DNA of 64,000 nt from Gracilibacillus halotolerans (GCF_014206945.1 NZ_JACHON010000003.1:186001-250000); one strand, 5' to 3'; shown: positions 45,582-55,821, counted from the stretch's first letter. Notes: generated from the sequence alone by a model not told the origin. A program made the numbers and translations.

Positions 45582-47948
45582 ATGGCAGAAGAAAATAAAC
45601 ATAAAGATTGGCAACCTGAAAAGCAACGAATGCATCAGGTGATTGATGTGATTAAGCAGAAAATCGCAGTTTTAAAAGAACGAGCAGGTAAGTTAAAGAA
45701 AGATGTTATTAACATCCGAACAGAATTCTGGGATGATGTCACCGTCAATATTGAGGAAATGGACGATAAAATCGAAACGGAAGCAAGCATTAAACAGCAA
45801 GTAGAATTCCTGTCAGAACGTGAAAGAAGTCATGGTCAAGTTAGCGAGCGTTTGTCCGTGTTAGACAGATTGAAAGATTCACCTTATTTTGGACGAATAG
45901 ATTTTAAAGAAGATGGGAAAGAGGAAAAGGATACTATTTATATTGGCCTAGCAACTGTTATGGACGAGAAAGAAGAGGAATTCTATGTCTATGATTGGAG
46001 AGCTCCGATTGCGAGTATGTACTATGATTATCCGCCAGGTCCGGCTAGTTATGAGACAACATCTGACAATATTTCCGGGGAAATAACATTAAAACGACAA
46101 TATATTATAAGAAATGGCGAATTAAAGGGAATGTTTGATACTTCCCTTACAATAGGTGATCACTTACTTCAGTCTGTACTTGGTAACCAAGCGAATACAA
46201 AGATGAGAAATATTGTTTCGACGATTCAAAAAGAACAAAATAAGATTATTCGAAATGAACGATCCAAGGTTCTTGTTATTCAAGGTGCAGCAGGAAGCGG
46301 GAAAACCTCCGCAGCATTACAAAGAGTTGCCTACTTACTATATCGTTATCGAGAAACACTAACATCGGATCAAATTATTTTATTTTCTCCAAACCCACTT
46401 TTCTCAAGTTACGTTTCACGAGTATTGCCAGAGCTTGGAGAAAACAATATGCAACAAATGACATTTTACCAATTTTTAAATAAACAATTGGATGATCAAT
46501 TTACCTTGGAGAATCCATTTGATCAAATGGAATATTATTTAAAAAATAATCGTAAATCAAATGATCCAAGAATTACAGCTATGTCTTATAAGGCGAGCAT
46601 GCCTTTCAAATCTTTAGTGGACGAATTTCTAACGAATCTTTCAGAGGAAGGGCTAGAGTTTCGAAACATAACGTTTCGTGGTGAACTTGTTATTCCAAAA
46701 GAGGCGATCTATCAATTCTTCTACAAGTTAGATTCTGAATTATCTATCCCAGCGCGTTTAGAAAAAACGGTCCATTGGATTTTAAGAGGATTAAAGCAGT
46801 TAGAATGGATGGAACGGGAAAAAGACTGGGTGCTTGAAGAAACCGAATTATTAGATAAAGCGGATTACGTGGAAGTTCATGAGACATTACAAGAGGAATT
46901 AAGATATTCAGAGGATACATTTAATGATTTTAATCGAGAAGAACAATTATTGAGAAAACTAGTTGTTCAACGCAAATTAAAACCGTTGCGAACGAAAATA
47001 GAAAGACTTCAGTTCGTAGATAGCTTAAAGACTTTCCGTCATTTATTTATTGAACCCAAATGGAAAGAAAGAAAAAACCTCCCTTCAAATTGGGAAGAAA
47101 TTTGTGAATTAACAGATGTGTACTTATTACGGAAAACATTACTATGGGAAGACGCTCCTGCATATATTTACTTTGAAAAGAGTTTATTTGGTTTTACCTC
47201 TAATCAATCTATCCAGCATTTGTTTATCGATGAGGCGCAGGATTACTCACCATTTCACTTTGAATTACTGAAAAAGATATTTCCTGCTAGTCGTATGACA
47301 CTTTTAGGAGATATTAATCAAGCGATTTATGCCCATGCTACGGAAGAAGAATCCTTGCTATCAGAAAACCTAGAGGAAGAGCATGAACGAATTGTGCTGA
47401 AAAGAAGCTATAGATCGACTGCTCCAATTACACGATTTACAAAAGAGTTTATGGATAATGGCCATTTAATTGAAGCGTTTGAACGAGATGGTGAATTGCC
47501 GACCGTATTTGAGGCGAGTCAGCGACGTACGATTGAAGACAAAATCATCGAGACGATTCAGGAGTATTTAAATAAGGGATACGAGACTATCGCAATCATT
47601 GGAAAGACAATCGAGGAATGCGAATCTATCCATAAAAAAATGAAGAAACGAATGCCACTTCATTTTATTAACCATGAGTCGCATACATTTAATAGAGGAA
47701 TCGTCGTTATACCGGCATATTTAGCAAAAGGTATTGAATTTGATGCTGTAATTATACCGGACGCCTCTATTGATCATTACAAAGACGAACTAGAAAGAAA
47801 TCTATTCTATACAGCATGTACGAGAGCAATGCATGAATTATCCATGTTCACTCGAAAAGAGCCTTGCCGATTTATTAAGGAAGTACCAGCATCTTATTAC
47901 AAGCACTATAAAATCTTCCATATAAAATCCGGTCAACATGATACGTGA
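45582..47948 (+). CDS. helD: RNA polymerase recycling helicase-like motor HelD
   Basis: 788 aa. N-terminal coiled-coil arm (~10-110), then UvrD-like superfamily 1 domains: Walker A GAAGSGKTS (235-243), Walker B DEAQD (550-554), KRSYRST, and KGIEFDAVIIPDA with a final TACTRAM. HelD binds RNA polymerase and releases stalled or post-termination complexes using ATP. YDWRAPIASMYYDY is a characteristic HelD block. ATG with GGGGGTGAG upstream. Ends with a hairpin. Confidence 0.93.
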   Translation: MAEENKHKDWQPEKQRMHQVIDVIKQKIAVLKERAGKLKKDVINIRTEFWDDVTVNIEEMDDKIETEASIKQQVEFLSERERSHGQVSERLSVLDRLKDSPYFGRIDFKEDGKEEKDTIYIGLATVMDEKEEEFYVYDWRAPIASMYYDYPPGPASYETTSDNISGEITLKRQYIIRNGELKGMFDTSLTIGDHLLQSVLGNQANTKMRNIVSTIQKEQNKIIRNERSKVLVIQGAAGSGKTSAALQRVAYLLYRYRETLTSDQIILFSPNPLFSSYVSRVLPELGENNMQQMTFYQFLNKQLDDQFTLENPFDQMEYYLKNNRKSNDPRITAMSYKASMPFKSLVDEFLTNLSEEGLEFRNITFRGELVIPKEAIYQFFYKLDSELSIPARLEKTVHWILRGLKQLEWMEREKDWVLEETELLDKADYVEVHETLQEELRYSEDTFNDFNREEQLLRKLVVQRKLKPLRTKIERLQFVDSLKTFRHLFIEPKWKERKNLPSNWEEICELTDVYLLRKTLLWEDAPAYIYFEKSLFGFTSNQSIQHLFIDEAQDYSPFHFELLKKIFPASRMTLLGDINQAIYAHATEEESLLSENLEEEHERIVLKRSYRSTAPITRFTKEFMDNGHLIEAFERDGELPTVFEASQRRTIEDKIIETIQEYLNKGYETIAIIGKTIEECESIHKKMKKRMPLHFINHESHTFNRGIVVIPAYLAKGIEFDAVIIPDASIDHYKDELERNLFYTACTRAMHELSMFTRKEPCRFIKEVPASYYKHYKIFHIKSGQHDT

Positions 47949-47962
47949 TATATGAAACTCAC

Positions 47963-48012
47963 CGAGACTAAGACGTTATGCAATATCCAATTAATCGTCC
48001 TAGTCTCGTTTA
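47963..48012 (+). terminator. Hairpin after helD
   Basis: CGAGACTAAGACG pairs with CGTCCTAGTCTCG (12 of 13 positions) over a 20-base loop, followed by a T-rich GTTTATTTG. Confidence 0.65.
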
Positions 48013-48023
48013 TTTGATGGTTT

Positions 48024-48037
48024 TGAAAGCGCTTAAG
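48024..48037 (+). promoter_or_regulatory. Possible cre site upstream of the aldo/keto reductase
   Basis: TGAAAGCGCTTAAG has an excellent AAAGCGCTT core with one or two mismatches at the 3' end. Confidence 0.55.
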
Positions 48038-48105
48038 CAAAATGTTTTATTTTACAAGAAATATGTGCCAATATATAAAAGATAATAAATAGGGAGGAAT
48101 AGAGT

Positions 48106-48945
48106 ATGACATTAAATCTTCAATCAACTGTAACATTGCATAATGGAGTTAAGATGCCTTGGTTTGGTTTAGGTGTTTTCCAAGTGAGCGAAGGTGAAGA
48201 AGTGTATAACTCTGTGAAATGGGCGCTAGAACATGGATACAAAAGTATTGATACAGCAAAAGCGTACCGTAATGAAGAAGGCGTCGGTAAAGCAATTCGT
48301 GATTCAGGAATTCCTCGTGAAGAATTATTTATTACAACAAAAGTATGGAACAAAGACCAAGGCTACGAAGAGACATTACAAGCATTCGAAGGTTCTATGG
48401 AGCGTTTAGGATTAGACTATCTAGACTTGTATTTAATCCACTGGCCATTGCCAAAGCTAAATAAATATAAAGAAACATGGAAAGCGTTAGAAAAGCTTTA
48501 TAAAGAGGGTAGAATTCGTGCAATTGGTGTAAGTAATTTTAAGGAACACCATTTAGATGATTTACTATCTGAAGCTGAAGTTGTCCCGATGGTTAATCAA
48601 GTAGAATTTCATCCACACCTCCAACAAAATAGTTTACGTGATTATTGTAAAAAGCATCAAATTCAGTTAGAAGCATATTCTCCGTTGAAACAAGGTCGTT
48701 TATTGGATGAGCCGATATTGAAGGAGATTGCAGATCGCCATGGAAAAAATACAGCACAGGTTGTATTAAGATGGGATTTACAAAGGGAAGTAGTTACAAT
48801 ACCCAAATCTGTGAAAAAACAACGTATCGAGGACAATGCGGATATTTTTGATTTTGAATTATCAGAAGAGGAAATGCAGCAGATTAATAGTATGAACAAA
48901 GATGAAAGAATAGGTTCGGACCCAGATGAATTCAATAAATATTAA
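48106..48945 (+). CDS. Aldo/keto reductase (YvgN/YtbE-like)
   Basis: 279 aa. Catalytic tetrad visible: Asp49 and Tyr54 in DTAKAYRNE, Lys79 in TTKVW, His112 in LIHWPLPK. NADPH-binding end IPKSVKKQRIEDN. Close Bacillus relatives reduce glyoxal and methylglyoxal; other aldehydes are possible. ATG with GGGAGG upstream; own promoter and possible cre. Confidence 0.93.
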   Translation: MTLNLQSTVTLHNGVKMPWFGLGVFQVSEGEEVYNSVKWALEHGYKSIDTAKAYRNEEGVGKAIRDSGIPREELFITTKVWNKDQGYEETLQAFEGSMERLGLDYLDLYLIHWPLPKLNKYKETWKALEKLYKEGRIRAIGVSNFKEHHLDDLLSEAEVVPMVNQVEFHPHLQQNSLRDYCKKHQIQLEAYSPLKQGRLLDEPILKEIADRHGKNTAQVVLRWDLQREVVTIPKSVKKQRIEDNADIFDFELSEEEMQQINSMNKDERIGSDPDEFNKY

Positions 48946-49025
48946 TTAGGTAGAATGAATTACTTGAATAGAAATAGACTTTCAAGTATCGTAGTAGTAT
49001 ATTCATCAATCTGGGAGGGATAAAC

Positions 49026-49265
49026 ATGGCTTTCGTTATTTTGGAAGCATGTCAGACAGAAAAAGCTGGTGAATGTACTACGGTATGTCCCGTTGATTGT
49101 ATAGAAGAAGGACCAGATCAATTTTATATAGATCCAGACATTTGCATAGATTGTGCTGCGTGCCAAGCGGTATGCCCAGTAGATGCTATTGAGGAAGAAT
49201 ATGATCTGACACCAGACCAAGAAATATTTTTAGAAAAGGCAGAAGCATTTTTTGCCAATAAATAG
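49026..49265 (+). CDS. 2[4Fe-4S]-type ferredoxin
   Basis: 79 aa. Two cysteine clusters: Cys9, 17, 21, 25 (with a seven-residue gap after the first) and Cys40, 43, 46, 50 followed by Pro. CPVDCIEEG and CPVDAIEEE are the usual cluster-loop ends. Acidic electron carrier; partner unknown. The wider first motif is common in Bacillus ferredoxins that may bind a labile cluster. ATG with GGGAGG upstream; monocistronic with terminator. Confidence 0.92.
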   Translation: MAFVILEACQTEKAGECTTVCPVDCIEEGPDQFYIDPDICIDCAACQAVCPVDAIEEEYDLTPDQEIFLEKAEAFFANK

Positions 49266-49272
49266 ACATTAG

Positions 49273-49298
49273 GCCACTCTTTTATAGGGTGGCTTTTT
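49273..49298 (+). terminator. Terminator after ferredoxin
   Basis: GCCACTC pairs with GGGTGGC (one G-T) and is followed by five T. Confidence 0.88.
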
Positions 49299-49354
49299 CT
49301 ATGCAAGAATCGCACCGCCTTATATCTCATCAAAAGACTCGCTTTCTCAGTCTG

Positions 49355-49831
49355 CTAAAGGCAGTAATACGGAATATGTTGAATAAAACTATTTAAATTG
49401 ATATCAAAATAATGCTCTATGTCTCTTCTTAAGTTTCGCTCTAAATCGCAGAACTTAGAGACAATATAGTCTAGATTAAATAGATGATGGGTGTCTGATT
49501 CAGACCAAATAGATTGAATCGTTGCTTGTTTATCGGAGCATGGCAATAGTGATAGAATGGCACCATTCTTATAATCATCATATTCAATTGTATAATAATG
49601 AAACTCTCTAATATGGTCTTCTGTAATTGTTTCTTTCCATTTAAATAAAGATTTATAAAATTCTAAGATAGCTATCTCTGCTCTGAAATACACCTCGTCG
49701 TTAACCTTAATTACAAACAAAGCATCTAATGCTAAGATTGAAGGTACATCTTTTCTATGTTTGTTAGAAATAGCCTCCTTATTACTAGTGAATTCATATT
49801 CAAAGTCTATTTTATTAGCAATTTGTTTCAA
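49355..49831 (-). CDS. Hypothetical cytosolic protein
   Basis: 158 aa, not recognised. Features: an aromatic-rich mid-section (DEVYFRAEIAILEFYKSLFKW), a DDYKNGAILSLLPC stretch and a helical C-terminus ending in tandem Tyr-Cys. No signal or membrane segment. TTG at 49831 has AGGGTG six bases upstream; GTG at 49840 sits inside that site. Surrounding genes give no functional hint. AT content is similar to neighbours. Confidence 0.5.
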   Translation of the reverse strand: MKQIANKIDFEYEFTSNKEAISNKHRKDVPSILALDALFVIKVNDEVYFRAEIAILEFYKSLFKWKETITEDHIREFHYYTIEYDDYKNGAILSLLPCSDKQATIQSIWSESDTHHLFNLDYIVSKFCDLERNLRRDIEHYFDINLNSFIQHIPYYCL

Positions 49832-50053
49832 AGTTTTCACCCTATTGTACTGTATATTTTTTCATCTTGATACAGAGCATGGTCCTTTTTACTTTTTAAG
49901 AATCTTGAATTCCGAATATAGCAATCTAAGAAAATGTTTCAAGGAAAATAATCAACAAAATATTTATAAAAATTAAAGTTTTACGGAGAGTTCCTTATAA
50001 ACCGAACCATGCACTTTTATTACCTATATTAACTCTCTTTTATAGTTCAAGTA

Positions 50054-50650
50054 TTATTTTTCATTACCATATATCATTCTTTTTAAATAATCTATTTTCC
50101 GAAAATCTTTCCTGTTATTTTTATCTGCTCGATAACTATCTTTGGATGATGATTCGTAAACCTTTAAGTATTGAGCGGGACTTAACAAATAATACTTTGC
50201 TCCATTCGTTTCATGCATTTTTAGGTCTTTTAATTGTATCCCCGCAAAATCTGGTAAAGTGTTAATAATTGCAAATCCAACTGATTGACCCTCTTTCAAG
50301 AATTCGTGCTCATGCAAATCAATTAGCCGATACCCTAAAGAATTCATAATGCTCACTATACGTTGCCAGTTATATATACATAATTCAGGAGGTATTTCCC
50401 ATCCTCTTTTATCTCCGGGGACATGAATATCAAGGTCTTGTGGTTCCCAACTTTCACGTGTAACTACTTCTAATCCAACGGACCCCATTAACAATGGAAA
50501 AATATCCACTTCATTAAGTTTTTTTGCGATTTGAATAAACTCACTAAACTTGTAATTATCCATTTTTGCCATCATTTCCTTCGCTTTTTTCTGTTTAAGC
50601 AATTTATAAAATAAAACTTTCTTCACACTTGAACAATTCATTCCCCACAA
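50054..50650 (-). CDS. Nucleotidyltransferase-fold-like protein, function unknown
   Basis: Up to 198 aa. The core LLMGSVGLEVVT followed by PQDLDIHVPGD gives a GS-x(n)-DxD pattern like minimal nucleotidyltransferases, and IDLHEHEF and YEASSKDSYR-like blocks (here YESSSKDSYRADKNNRKDF) recall a Bacillus family of uncharacterised proteins. Start uncertain: AGGAA lies just before ATGs at 50575 and 50572, which would give a ~172-residue protein, whereas the full frame starts at a TTG (50650) without a clear site. Confidence 0.6.
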   Translation of the reverse strand: MWGMNCSSVKKVLFYKLLKQKKAKEMMAKMDNYKFSEFIQIAKKLNEVDIFPLLMGSVGLEVVTRESWEPQDLDIHVPGDKRGWEIPPELCIYNWQRIVSIMNSLGYRLIDLHEHEFLKEGQSVGFAIINTLPDFAGIQLKDLKMHETNGAKYYLLSPAQYLKVYESSSKDSYRADKNNRKDFRKIDYLKRMIYGNEK

Positions 50651-50847
50651 AGTGCTTACCCTAATTATTTCGCTAAAGGTTCATCATATCCTTTTTCTGA
50701 TTACAAATTAACTCTTTAGAAGTATAAAAATACTTATTTTGCTTTTCGTAGCTACAGGACTTTTGTTTGTTTTTGTTTTGCTATATGTTAAAATGAAATC
50801 AACAAAAACCCACATTCTGATAGGGATGGAGAAAGCAGGTTTGTATC

Positions 50848-51612
50848 GTGTTAGTGGCAGAAAGGCACAAGAAAATAGTTGAAATTGTAAATGAAAGAAA
50901 AAGTGTGCGTGTAACAGAATTAGCAAAAATGTTTTCTGTTACCGATGAAACAATTCGTAGAGATCTAGAAAAATTAGAGCGAGAGTCTAAAATTGTCCGA
51001 AGTCATGGTGGGGCGATTAGTCTTGAACAGCAAGGGGACGGGCTAGACTTACCAGTGCATGAAAGAGAAATTATGTTTGTAGAAGAAAAGAAACAAATTG
51101 CAGCAGAAGCAGTAAAACATATTGCGGAAAATGATAAAATTCTACTAGATGCCAGTACAACGGCCTGGTACGTTGCGAGAAATCTACCAAATATTCCATT
51201 AACGGTTCTAACTAACTCTGTGAAAGTAATTTTAGAGTTAAGTCAGAAAAGTAATATTACTGTTATCTCTATCGGAGGAAATGTGCAAAATCGATCGCTA
51301 TCATACGTTGGACCACTTGCCGAAAAGTATTTAGATAACTACCACGTCAATAAAGCATTTCTCTCTTGTAAAGGAATTCACTTAGAACGTGGGATTAGTG
51401 AATCGAATGAACAACAGGCACGTGTAAAACAAAAAATGTTAGAGATAGCTGATGTTACATATATTATGGCCAATCATCAGAAATTTGGCGTGCAAGCTTT
51501 CACACATGTAGCCTCGTTAGCTACAATTGATCGCCTTATAACAAATAGTAAGCTTCCATCAGAAATAGTAAATGGACTGAAAGAAGTTAATATCGAGGTT
51601 TTTGAAGCATAG
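50848..51612 (+). CDS. DeoR-family sugar regulator
   Basis: 254 aa. N-terminal winged HTH (residues ~18-55: VRVTELAKMFSVTDETIRRDLEKLE, then IVRSHGGA), then a DeoR sensor domain related to sugar-phosphate isomerases (ILLDASTTAWYVARNLP; LTNSVKVILEL; CKGIHLERGISESNEQ). Binds a phosphorylated sugar as effector. No obvious target next door; the YesM/YesN operon 190 bp downstream is the nearest. GTG start; the ribosome site (AAAGCAGG) is modest. Confidence 0.88.
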   Translation: MLVAERHKKIVEIVNERKSVRVTELAKMFSVTDETIRRDLEKLERESKIVRSHGGAISLEQQGDGLDLPVHEREIMFVEEKKQIAAEAVKHIAENDKILLDASTTAWYVARNLPNIPLTVLTNSVKVILELSQKSNITVISIGGNVQNRSLSYVGPLAEKYLDNYHVNKAFLSCKGIHLERGISESNEQQARVKQKMLEIADVTYIMANHQKFGVQAFTHVASLATIDRLITNSKLPSEIVNGLKEVNIEVFEA

Positions 51613-51613
51613 A

Positions 51614-51663
51614 AACTAGCTACATCCTGACTAGAGACGGGTCGGAATGTAGCTAGTTTTTTT
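51614..51663 (+). terminator. Terminator after the DeoR-type gene
   Basis: AACTAGCTACAT pairs perfectly with ATGTAGCTAGTT over a 22-base loop, then seven T. Confidence 0.9.
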
Positions 51664-51802
51664 GTTATTATCCAAATCTTATAAAATCAAATCTTTTATT
51701 TACCCATCACATTCATTTCCTTACATAGTTTATCCATTGTATAATGTATAGTGGACTAAAATACTATCCAGTTTGACCGGATAGCCGAGATAGGTGAGCA
51801 TT

Positions 51803-53575
51803 TTGTTTCGATTATTTAGAAAATGGAATACGTTACGGAATCAACTTTTTGTTGTTTATTTAATAGTGATGATATCTGTCCTACTTATTGTTAGCATCAT
51901 TTCTTATTCAACAGTAGCCAACCTTTTACAAGAAAATGCAGAAGCACAAATGAAACAGACAGTTACAGAATCACAAGGACGTTTCAACTCAATATATGAA
52001 CAAATAAACATGGTAACAAAGCAAATTATAACAAATGATGCGGTACAAAATATTTTAATGGACGTTAACCATGATGAAGTGATTACGTTCAATGAGCGAC
52101 AATCTCTAGTAAATGCAATAAATATGATACAAGCAAATACAGATGGTATCTATGGGACAGAAATTTATACTCACAATTACGAAAGAATTATACCTATTGA
52201 TTCTTATAACTTGATGAATAGAGTCAATACCCATTGGATTAAGAAAGCGTACGATGCTGGTGGTAAGCTCATTTGGATTGGTGAGGATCCTTTGGATGAA
52301 AATTATTTTCTCGCAATGCGTTCGGTGAATTTAATGAATAACAACTTTCAGCATGGTGGTTTTGCTATCGTACGAATAGATAGAACTATTTTTTCGCTTT
52401 CTAATACTGTTGGTGGAGCGGAGGAAGGCTATACAATTCTTGTAGATGAAAATAATGGGGTTATCGTTACTAACTATAAAGGTGAAGATTTAGAATCTAT
52501 TTATGAAGCTTCTAATGAACAAATTAGCTTAGATGAACGGGAATATGTGATTGTTGAATCAACATCACCTTCTACAGGTTGGACGTTGTATCGTTTGACA
52601 CCTGTGCAAGAATTAACGTCAGGTATTTCCACTGTCCAAGCAGGTATTGTAATAGCTGGGGGAATAGGTATTGTTATCTTTTTCATTAGTAGCTTGTTTT
52701 TATCAACGTTAATTACTAGACCGATAACAAGATTAACGGAAACAATGAGAGATGCTAATGAGGGAATTTTACAGCATAACCCACCTGCTAAGTCGACTGT
52801 AGAAATTAATGAGTTGAATCAAACTTATAACCAGTTAGCAACAGAAACAAATTATTTAGTACAAATGGTTTACGAAAAGGAGATTGTAAAATCAAGGACA
52901 GAACTGAAAGCATTGCAAGCGCAAATTCATCCACATTTTTTATTCAATACACTAGATGCGCTGTACTGGTCATTAGAGGATAAGAATGAAGATGAGCTTG
53001 CAGAAACAGTGTTAGCGATGTCCGAGCTATTCCGATATACAATTACAAAAGAAACAGATGATGAATGGGTTACAATTGAAGAAGAATTAGACCATATAGA
53101 TCGATATATGAGCATTATGGAAATGAGATTTGGATCAAGGCTTTTGTGGGAGAAAGAAACGGATTTAGACGTTTTACATGCCAAAATCCCGAAGCTAATG
53201 ATTCAGCCACTTGTAGAAAATGCAATTTTACATGGAGCAGAGGGTAGAATAGGAGATTGTACAGTAACGGTTAAAGTGGAAAGAGCTGATATTGATAACC
53301 GTGTAAACATCTCTGTTTCAGACAATGGCAAAGGAATGAGTGAAGAAAAATTAGAAGAAATTCAGCAGCTTTTAATAGGAAATATCAATATTAAGAAAGA
53401 ATATGGTTTAGCATTGCAAAATGTTCAGCAACGCTTAAATCTGTTTTATGATTTGCAGCATGTTAAGGGACTTTATATAGATAGTAAAGAAAATGAAGGA
53501 ACAAGAATAAGCTTTCAGATACCACTTGAAGGAGGTAGGACCATTGCAGAGAAAAGTCATTCTGATCGTGGATGA
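51803..53575 (+). CDS. YesM-type sensor histidine kinase
   Basis: 590 aa. Membrane helix ~14-36, extracellular Cache-like sensor, second helix ~270-292, HAMP (TRPITRLTETMRDANEG), then His_kinase domain with LQAQIHPHFLFNTLDALYW carrying the phosphorylated His, and ATPase motifs MIQPLVENAILHGAEG, DNGKGM. TTG at 51803 preferred because TAGGTGA is five bases upstream; GTG at 51794 lies within it. Overlaps the response-regulator gene by 32 bases. It presumably senses an extracellular oligosaccharide, possibly together with the binding protein encoded downstream. Confidence 0.92.
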   Translation: MFRLFRKWNTLRNQLFVVYLIVMISVLLIVSIISYSTVANLLQENAEAQMKQTVTESQGRFNSIYEQINMVTKQIITNDAVQNILMDVNHDEVITFNERQSLVNAINMIQANTDGIYGTEIYTHNYERIIPIDSYNLMNRVNTHWIKKAYDAGGKLIWIGEDPLDENYFLAMRSVNLMNNNFQHGGFAIVRIDRTIFSLSNTVGGAEEGYTILVDENNGVIVTNYKGEDLESIYEASNEQISLDEREYVIVESTSPSTGWTLYRLTPVQELTSGISTVQAGIVIAGGIGIVIFFISSLFLSTLITRPITRLTETMRDANEGILQHNPPAKSTVEINELNQTYNQLATETNYLVQMVYEKEIVKSRTELKALQAQIHPHFLFNTLDALYWSLEDKNEDELAETVLAMSELFRYTITKETDDEWVTIEEELDHIDRYMSIMEMRFGSRLLWEKETDLDVLHAKIPKLMIQPLVENAILHGAEGRIGDCTVTVKVERADIDNRVNISVSDNGKGMSEEKLEEIQQLLIGNINIKKEYGLALQNVQQRLNLFYDLQHVKGLYIDSKENEGTRISFQIPLEGGRTIAEKSHSDRG

Positions 53576-54311
53576 TGAACCTAGAAGTCGTGAAGGTATT
53601 AAAAAAACAATAGAGAAAGAATCACTAGGTAAATATGATGTATTTACCGCATCCAATGCTAAGGAAGCTCTAGATAAGATGGATGGCGGTAAAGTACATG
53701 TTTTAATTACGGATATTAAGATGCCAGAAATGACGGGACTCGATTTACTAAAAGAATTAAGGCTACAGGCAAAAGATCCGGTTGTAATTATTATATCCGC
53801 CTACTCCGAGTTTGATTATGCTCATCAGGCTCTAGAGTTAGGAGTAGTGAATTACTTATTAAAGCCAATACCAAAGAAAAAATTAATGGATGCGGTTGAA
53901 AAGGCAATTGCCATTGATGAGGATAAAACGCGCAAAGGTTTAATGAATAAAATAGTAGACGACACATTGTTGCAAGCAAATCAAATATCGACAATGAACA
54001 AATCGGTACAAGAAGTATTAGATTATGTAGAGGACCATTTTTATGAGGATATATCGTTAAAAGGAATGGCGGAAATTGTTCATTTAAATGCTAGTTATTT
54101 AAGTTCGCTGTTTAAAGAAGAAGTAGAAATGACATTTAGTGAATACTTGACGCGGAGAAGACTCCAGGAAGCTAAAAAACTCCTCATGCAAACAGATTTA
54201 ACAGTTAATGAAATAGCCGAAAAAGTTGGCTATCAAACAGCCAAGTATTTTATCAAACTTTTTAAACAATATGAGAAAGCGACACCAAGTAGCTACCGAA
54301 AGATGATGTAA
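53544..54311 (+). CDS. YesN-type response regulator with AraC HTH
   Basis: 255 aa. Receiver domain 1-120 (VDDEPRSREG; phospho-acceptor Asp57 in LITDIKMPEMTG; Lys in YLLKPIPKKK) and AraC HTH pair at 150-255 (MAEIVHLNASYLSSLFKEE; IAEKVGYQTAKYFIKLFKQYE). TTG at 53544 with GGAGG eight bases upstream, inside the kinase 3' end. Partner of the preceding kinase; likely activates the importer operon that starts 114 bp downstream. Confidence 0.93.
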   Translation: MQRKVILIVDDEPRSREGIKKTIEKESLGKYDVFTASNAKEALDKMDGGKVHVLITDIKMPEMTGLDLLKELRLQAKDPVVIIISAYSEFDYAHQALELGVVNYLLKPIPKKKLMDAVEKAIAIDEDKTRKGLMNKIVDDTLLQANQISTMNKSVQEVLDYVEDHFYEDISLKGMAEIVHLNASYLSSLFKEEVEMTFSEYLTRRRLQEAKKLLMQTDLTVNEIAEKVGYQTAKYFIKLFKQYEKATPSSYRKMM

Positions 54312-54425
54312 GCATTACCAAAATAAGTGGTATTTTATCTAATTGTTATCCCCTTACATAAAATAGGCACTACATGATAATCTTATAAGTGTAAGCAATA
54401 TATCTTAAGTAGGGGGTAAAAAGAA

Positions 54426-55772
54426 ATGCAAAAGAAATGGTCAAGACGTTTAATGATGATGCTTGCCGTTGGTTTAATATTTATTCTAGCAGCTTGCGGC
54501 GGCGATGATTCAGAAACAGAAGGAAATGAATCTACATCTGGAGATAATGAAAGCGGTTCAGCTGATGAGGTAGTTATCGACTTCATGCACCTATGGCCGG
54601 AAGGAAGTTCAAAACAGCACTATGAAATTGTAAACGAAATTATTGCTGAGTACGAAGAAGCAAATGAAGGTGTTACAATTCAAACAGAAATTCTTGGAAA
54701 CGAGCAGTATAAAGAGAAAATTCGAGTACTATCCACTTCTAATGAATTACCAGACGTTGGAATGACTTGGGCTGCAGGATACTTAGTTCCTTACGTAGAT
54801 GGAAATATGTTTGCACCACTTGATGACGTAATCGAAGGTCCATTAGCAGACCAATTCGTATCTGGAACAACAGAAGCATTTGCACTTGATGGCACAACAT
54901 ACGGTTTACCATTAGAGTTAAACATTACACCACTTTACTACAACAAACGTATCTTTGATGAAAACGGTGTAGAAGTACCAACAACTTACGAAGAATTAAA
55001 AACAGCAATCCAAACATTAGCAGATAACGGTGTAACTCCAATTACACTTGGTAATAAAGACAAATGGACAGGTTCTATGTGGTACATGTACCTAGCAGAC
55101 AGAATCGGTGGTCCTGAAGTATTAAACAATGCAATCGATCGTTCTGGTAGCTTTGAAGATCCAGCTCTAATCGAAGCAGCTGCTGAAATTCAAGAACTAG
55201 TAGACATGGGTGCATTTGTAAACGGATATAATGGTTTAGGTAACGATGAAGCAAAAGGTTATTTCCTAAATGAGCAAGCAGCTATGTATCTAATGGCTAC
55301 TTGGGATCTACCAGAATTCACAACGAATGAAGATAATCCACAGGAATTTAGAGATTCTGTTGAATACATGAAATTCCCAACTGTTGAAGGTGGAGAAGGA
55401 GACGAAAACAGCTTTGTTGGAGGTCCTGGTGTAGGATTATTCGTAGCTGAAGATTCTGATGTAAAAGATGAAGCAAAAGACTTTGTTGCATTCTTTGTAG
55501 AAAAGTGGGGAGAGCAGTCTGTTGAAAAAGCAGGGGTAATCCCGGCAACAAAAGTAGACACAGAAACACTTGATCTTCCAGAAATGTATATTGACGTATT
55601 GAATGACTTAAATGAGGCAACTAACTTAACTCTATATGCAGACGTACAAATGAGTGCTGCAGTTGCAGATGTTCACTTAGACATGATCCAAGCACTATTT
55701 GGAAATGCGGTGACACCTGAAGAGTTTGCTGAAAATCAAGAGAACGCATTAGCTGAAGAAGCTGGTGAGTAA
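54426..55772 (+). CDS. Sugar-binding lipoprotein of the YesMN-linked importer
   Basis: 448 aa. Signal peptide with lipobox LAAC (Cys24), an acidic Ser/Gly linker, then family-1 binding domains (VIDFMHLWPEGSSKQHYEI; LPDVGMTWAAGYLVPY; LPLELNITPLYYNKRIF; MYLMATWDLP). Type resembles xylo-/cello-oligosaccharide receptors (BxlE, MsmE), so the ligand is probably a short oligosaccharide. ATG with AGGGGGT upstream. Codon use is markedly uniform, as in highly expressed genes. Confidence 0.9.
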   Translation: MQKKWSRRLMMMLAVGLIFILAACGGDDSETEGNESTSGDNESGSADEVVIDFMHLWPEGSSKQHYEIVNEIIAEYEEANEGVTIQTEILGNEQYKEKIRVLSTSNELPDVGMTWAAGYLVPYVDGNMFAPLDDVIEGPLADQFVSGTTEAFALDGTTYGLPLELNITPLYYNKRIFDENGVEVPTTYEELKTAIQTLADNGVTPITLGNKDKWTGSMWYMYLADRIGGPEVLNNAIDRSGSFEDPALIEAAAEIQELVDMGAFVNGYNGLGNDEAKGYFLNEQAAMYLMATWDLPEFTTNEDNPQEFRDSVEYMKFPTVEGGEGDENSFVGGPGVGLFVAEDSDVKDEAKDFVAFFVEKWGEQSVEKAGVIPATKVDTETLDLPEMYIDVLNDLNEATNLTLYADVQMSAAVADVHLDMIQALFGNAVTPEEFAENQENALAEEAGE

Positions 55773-55785
55773 GTAGATGCCGAGG

Positions 55786-55821
55786 AAAGGACATATTCCC
55801 AAGAAATATGTCCTTTTCTTT
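55786..55821 (+). terminator. Hairpin after the binding-protein gene
   Basis: AAAGGACATATT pairs with AATATGTCCTTT, then TCTTTC. Probably partial termination between receptor and permeases, as in the other importers here. Confidence 0.78.
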